Assembly (NCBI GenBank): GCA_020726505.1
Contig: JAHLEZ010000006.1
Location: 2,604,001 to 2,668,000, forward strand
Direction: 5' to 3'
Length of the DNA: 64,000 nucleotides
Source of the DNA: Leptodontidium sp. MPI-SDFR-AT-0119
Lineage: Eukaryota; Ascomycota; Leotiomycetes; Helotiales; Leptodontidiaceae
Below, one piece after another: positions 59,691-64,000 of this stretch; position 1 is the first letter of the stretch, and every line of letters starts with the position of its first letter. The notes beneath the pieces were generated by a model, which made no database searches, was not told the origin of the DNA, and saw nothing but the letters and a program-made list of their open reading frames with translations. Position numbers and translations under genes: made by a program.

Positions 59691-62023
59691 CTTGTGTCCA
59701 ATGTCCTCTTTTTGAGCAATCGGACCAGTAGGTTGTTAATGACAGGCTCTAGCTCCAAAGCGCACAAGATGTGCTGTTGCCAGTATGACTTCGCATAAGA
59801 ATAAAAGTGAAATTCATCAACTGGACGGGAATCGAAAAGCTTGCTTGCCTCTGCAAGGGTATGACCAACATCATAGTTAGGTGCTCTCTTGGATCTCAAA
59901 AGCTTTAATGCAAGATTTCGAACGCTGCCGGAGGAGTCTAGAGTTGAACGAATGATTTTGGACGGCGCTGATCCTGTCATTATTTGCGGAACTACCATAG
60001 TAGACAGTTGCGTTTCAAAAATGCCATAATTCAGGTAGGTAATGATGATATCTCTCATTGTCCTGTGTGCCTCGGCTGTCACGAACGCGATGCTAGTTGA
60101 GGTATTGAACCCAGTGAGGAGGAATTGCTTAACGCTGTGGTGCACAAGTCGTACGGTCAACTCCTCTTCATCGACAATAACGAGGCATCCACAACAAGCC
60201 AGTGTCGAATATATGTCATTGAGAAGGGTTGCTGGGTTCCAGGTACTATTGCCAGGAACTACGCTTAAGGCTTCTCGAAGTTCATCCACTTGCAACGGAC
60301 GTTGGGCCACGGTGACAAGCTCTAGGATCCGCCTTTGATACGGCTGTCCTGCTGCTTCCGATCGCGCTAGGATACGAGCAAATGTTTCTGAAAGATCTTT
60401 AGGAAGATCTACTAGAGCCTGACGGATAGCGTCATCTGTCTTCATAGCGCACAAGGATATAATTTGGAGAGCCACCCAGAGGAACATTCCCTGGGACCCA
60501 TGGAGAAGAGCATCTCGGATTTCCAGTATCAGAGTAGGATTTCCTATCACCAACTTTTTGGACTCTACGCAGTTCTCCAACTCTTTGTAGATGAAATCCT
60601 CAATGTCGGGATTGTCTTCGGGAATCGAGATGCACCTTGGGGTTGTAAACTCTTCCGAGCTTATTTTCAGGGCATTGTCGGGCTCCAGTCTGAATGAAAC
60701 GCTAAGAAGTATTGTAAATTCGCTTTGGAGCTGCCGGAGTTGTAGAATCAGTTTCTTTCTCTCCTCGTAGTCGCATTCATCTAGTCCGTCCAGGATGAAA
60801 TACGCTTTGTAGGTAGATGGAAGGTTGCACCGAAGCAAACTGAACAAACGTTCGAAATCTGGAGCCGAAGTAGTATCATCTAGAAACCCAGGCACCATCT
60901 CAAGGTCTGTAATGGGGCGTAGCAATTGTCGAACCAGAGACCCAATGATTGTCCCTGCGTTCAAACTCTCAGGAATGTCGTAGCGGCAAAAGAAATATGC
61001 TACCGCAGAATCTTTGCTCTGAACGTAGAGATTTAGATCATCGACAATATTGGCCAGTAGCACGGATTTTCCAGATCCTAGCTTGCCTGTATACAGAAGT
61101 GTACAGGAATCTACTTGATCTTTCCAGTCCTTGTAGTCGGCTGTTCGATTGAAAAGAGTTGCGTTTCCGACCTTTCGACTCTGTTTCCATGGCGTCTCGT
61201 AATCGTACGTAGAGCAAAAATCGAGGACTCGTAGTCTTTTCTTCATCTTCTGCTCAAGCGATGCAGATTTAGAACCCTTACTCCAAAGAGCTCTGAACCC
61301 GGTGTTTTCTTGTGCTTCTTCCTCAATCTTCTGAGCTACTAGGAAGATCACCTCCTCTTTGATAGAATTGGCCCAGAGATCAAGGTCCGATTGGTACGTT
61401 TTCAACTCGGAGTCACTAAGACTCGATACAAATTGCCCAAAAGTCGACTTCTGTGTGAATCTGAACAGCTTATGACAAAGGCCAACTACCACAATAAAGT
61501 ATTCTGCTAGATGCGATTGTAAATTCTTGGATCGGGCATAGAGCGAGCCGATGGTTTGGTAACGGGGAGCCGAGCGGCCAGCAATCATGAGGATGCTGGA
61601 TAATTTTTCGAGATAGGAAGAGAAGTTTACAATCGACTACAAAAGTATTAGCAACGCGCGTAATAAAGAAGGTAAAGAAACACTGACAAGCAATGATATT
61701 CGTACTAGCGACCAGACACCACAAGCAATGAGGTTCTGGGAGCCGCCTATCATGACGTCCCCAATGGTAGCGAATTGCTGAACGGCGTAGAGGAAATTCG
61801 TCATTCTTGTTCCAAAGCAACCTCCGCTGCCTCTCTTTCCAGTTGCGCAACGATTAATCTCGGCGGTGAGGCGCATGACATCCCTAGGATCTGGGGGAAC
61901 ATTTCCATATGTATGAAGGGTAGCTCTCTGATCGCTCGAGAGCTCGGCCTCGAACTGCGAAACAGCTTGCGCCAGGCGAATTTCGGGTTTTACTCGTGAA
62001 GCTTTCGCCAGCACACTAGACAT
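58673..62023 (-). CDS. NLR-like STAND receptor: DUF7708-like N-terminus, NACHT, ten ankyrin repeats, 1099 aa
   Basis: Exons 62023-61688 and 61636-58673 join in phase 0; donor GTCAGT, branch GCTAAT, acceptor GTAG. Residues about 60-230 form a helical N-terminal region like that of fungal NACHT proteins (DUF7708-like; inference). NACHT: Walker A G-K-L-G-S-G-K-S at about 296-303, Walker B F-I-L-D-G-L-D-E at about 392-399, then a winged-helix-like region with V-H-H-S-V-K-Q-F-L near 600. From about 762 to the end are ten 33-35-residue ankyrin repeats built on T-P-L-S-W-A-A-E-N-G-H-E-A-V-V-K-L-L-L. Known class: signal-transducing ATPases thought to control fungal self/non-self recognition and programmed cell death. 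The ankyrin array would bind the ligand. Both Walker motifs are intact. Confidence 0.9.
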
Positions 62024-63634
62024 GATGGTGAAAGTCCCAAAGGAACACAAATAGTGGCGAGCTTCGACTGAAAGGTAGCTGGAAGACTATCCCTGAGGGG
62101 AGATTGGAGAGGTTGGAGAGTTGGAGAGAAGTGGAGAGCCTAGCTGAGGAGGATTGTGAGATGAGCTGGCTACCAGTTGGAGTTACTGTAAAACGCGGGG
62201 GTGAGGCTGAAATTTCTAGGCAGCGTCGAACACCAACCTTTCTTGTAACTTCTTGCAATTCAACTTTCAGCTCAACTTTCAGCTCAACTTTCAGCCCAAC
62301 TTTTAGCTTAGAGAGACTGATTGAGGGAGCTTCGTCCTTACTTGTAACTCCATCAAGCTCCCAATGTCGAAGGCTAGAGTGCCTTAGCCCGGCAGATCAT
62401 ATGCGGGGCCAATTCGCGCCGCACGTCAAAGCGGAAGCCAAGTTTGTCCGAGGAATAACTACTAAACAGGTATAAAAACTACCCAGTCGATGTCAACTTG
62501 TGTCAGAAGCAGGGTCCTTAGCTGACATATCATATTTAAGTCGCAGAACCTCGGTCCTCGTGGTCTTGATATCGAATAAGGCACCTCTAGTATGGCGATG
62601 TGGAGTTTGCAGCCGAGGGTGATCGCAATAGCAGAACCGCAACGTGTCACTCAAGGCATTCATCAGCGAAAAACCGAGCGAAACAATCGAAGACTTGAGC
62701 TGCACATCGTTAAGGCTTTATTCTAGAGCGTCGTTAAGGGAAGATCTTTTGGAGGGAGATATGTGGAGGCATTTGACGCCCGGTACAAAGCAATGAGCGA
62801 CAACCTCCGGGTCTATGGGCTTGATGACCACAGCAGCTGGCATTAAGGAAACACGGGAGAGCGGGCTTGGGTACCAGCGAGTTAGTAGATATATTGGTTA
62901 GTGGCTGGAAATACAAGAGAGTCTCTGCCTGGCTAGGGGTTCCTCTCGAGCAGAGCTGCGAGATATGGCCGTCTTGAGATGGGGAGTTTCGCTCAGGTGT
63001 CGCGAAGGGCTTTACAATCTAGGGCGAGGCGCACAATGGTGGTGACAGTAACACTACCTGTGCGGCCCGAGAGGAAGGATGCGAGTGTCGGTCTAATAGG
63101 AGAATGGAGAGTCTTTGGACTTGGCTGCTGAATTGGTTCGAGGAGCACACTGCCGATATAGGTGAAGGTTTTGCCTGGGCTGGAAGCCGAACCCCAAGAG
63201 TTGTGAGCCTTAATATTCCCTCTTAGATGTATCCTGTCTTGATTAATGCATACCACTGTGATTTCTGCATTATACAATTCTGCGTCAGCGAGCCTTCTTC
63301 TAGATCAGACGGCGAGGCTGACAGCTGGCGGCCCATAATACAAAAACAATCTTACGTGTTTTGTACTTTACAACGTCCACTGCTTCTTCTACATTAACGC
63401 AGTTTGAACATCGTAGTGGCTTAAGTAATCTCAAGTTCCTACAATCCTTTGGCTCTTTGGAGAGGATACGGTAAGGCTGAATAGTCTCGGCCAGCTTGTC
63501 TTGGCTGCTCGAGTATGTTTGCCAGACACTTATAAACTAAGTTGTGTTGAACTACTAGTAGTATAACTCTCTAGTGGTCTTGTGGAGATCCTTGTCTGGT
63601 ACGCGGGCTTTAATGTTTTTGTTTTATAAAAAAA
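62024..63634. other. upstream region of the receptor gene, no gene recognised
   Basis: Contains a 12-bp tandem repeat (62261-62308). A minus-strand frame at 62993-63277 includes V-C-I-N-Q-D, reminiscent of a HET-domain motif, but nothing else of that domain can be read. Confidence 0.4.
62261..62308 (+). repeat. 12-bp tandem repeat, four copies
   Basis: CAACTTTCAGCT is repeated four times, the last two copies with one change each. It lies 240-285 bp upstream of the receptor start codon, so in its promoter. Confidence 0.9.
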
Positions 63635-64000
63635 TTGCGAATTCGAGGGGAAGCCGATTTTGCAAGCGACTGTACAACAGATGTCAGTCTTGATTTGGAC
63701 AATAGCTCTGGCAAGATCCTCAAGAAACCAGGCATCACTTTCAGAAGTCCACAGTGCCCAGGCGACCAGCTCAATCTTGAAGATAGGATACCAGCCGAGC
63801 TCTGTTTTTCTTCAGATATCTGGCCCAATACGTGCGTTATGCGGACAGGGATATCGACCCATTAACATCGAATTTCGACGACTGCGCCAATGTCATGATC
63901 CGCTGGATCAATTTCGAATTCATGATCAAGGTCAAGGATTTCTCATACGTGCAAAGGAAAGACGATGGGACGGTGGATTTTGGGTTTGTTAGTTCACAGC
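63635..64000 (+). CDS. possible partial gene at the right edge, unidentified
   Basis: Two plus-strand frames look protein-like: 63635-63865 (stop TAA) and, in another frame, from about 63793 to the window end without a stop (Q-Y-V-R-Y-A-D-R-D-I-D-P-L, then M-I-R-W-I-N-F-E-F). A short intron or a frameshift would join them. The product runs off the window. No family recognised. Confidence 0.3.

Noticed and set aside
62993..63277. Minus-strand frame with V-C-I-N-Q-D, like the core of HET domains
   Set aside because: Only six residues agree. The flanking HET motifs (W-I-D before, E-R and W-L-G after) are absent.

Overview
This is a stretch of nuclear DNA from a filamentous ascomycete (Pezizomycotina). 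Short GT..AG introns with CTAAC/CTGAC-like branch sites, a fungal NACHT-ankyrin receptor, a mutated Tc1/mariner transposon and several 2EXR-domain genes all point there. A Leotiomycete (Helotiales-like) origin is my inference. I saw no bacterial-style operons, rRNA, tRNA or CRISPR. Intron boundaries were placed by hand from splice signals, reading frame and family knowledge.

Left part (0-21.4 kb), gene-rich: an FMO-like flavin monooxygenase (-), an unknown secreted protein (-), the LCP5/neuroguidin ribosome-biogenesis gene (-) head to head with a TM9-superfamily (Emp70-like) gene (+), a 2EXR gene (-), a secreted DUF4360 protein (+), a multi-span membrane protein (-), then a metabolic block. 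That block is a 3-ketodihydrosphingosine reductase (TSC10-like, -) divergent from a sphingoid long-chain-base kinase (LCB4/5-like, +), which converges on a thiamine-diphosphate decarboxylase of the pyruvate decarboxylase family (-). The first two act on neighbouring steps of sphingoid-base metabolism.

Middle part (21.4-40.7 kb), gene-poor and partly decayed: a membrane-protein gene with an in-frame stop, AT-rich coding remnants, the zinc-finger tail of a DUF3435/FluG-type protein, an intact 610-aa membrane protein (-), a second 2EXR gene (-), a 3.5-kb Tc1/mariner element with 48-bp terminal inverted repeats and two convergent RIP-damaged reading frames, and a small kinase-like gene truncated by one stop codon.

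Right part (40.7-64 kb): two adjacent 2EXR genes (-), an intronless 7.4-kb gene for a 2474-aa repetitive coiled-coil protein (+), a fifth 2EXR gene (+) with a frameshift near its end, a NACHT-ankyrin NLR-like receptor (-) with ten nearly identical ankyrin repeats, and a partial coding signal running off the right edge.

The main themes are local proliferation of 2EXR genes (five in 46 kb) with a shared C-terminal exon, a compact sphingoid-base gene block, and a two-gene mariner element inactivated by repeat-induced point mutation (RIP).
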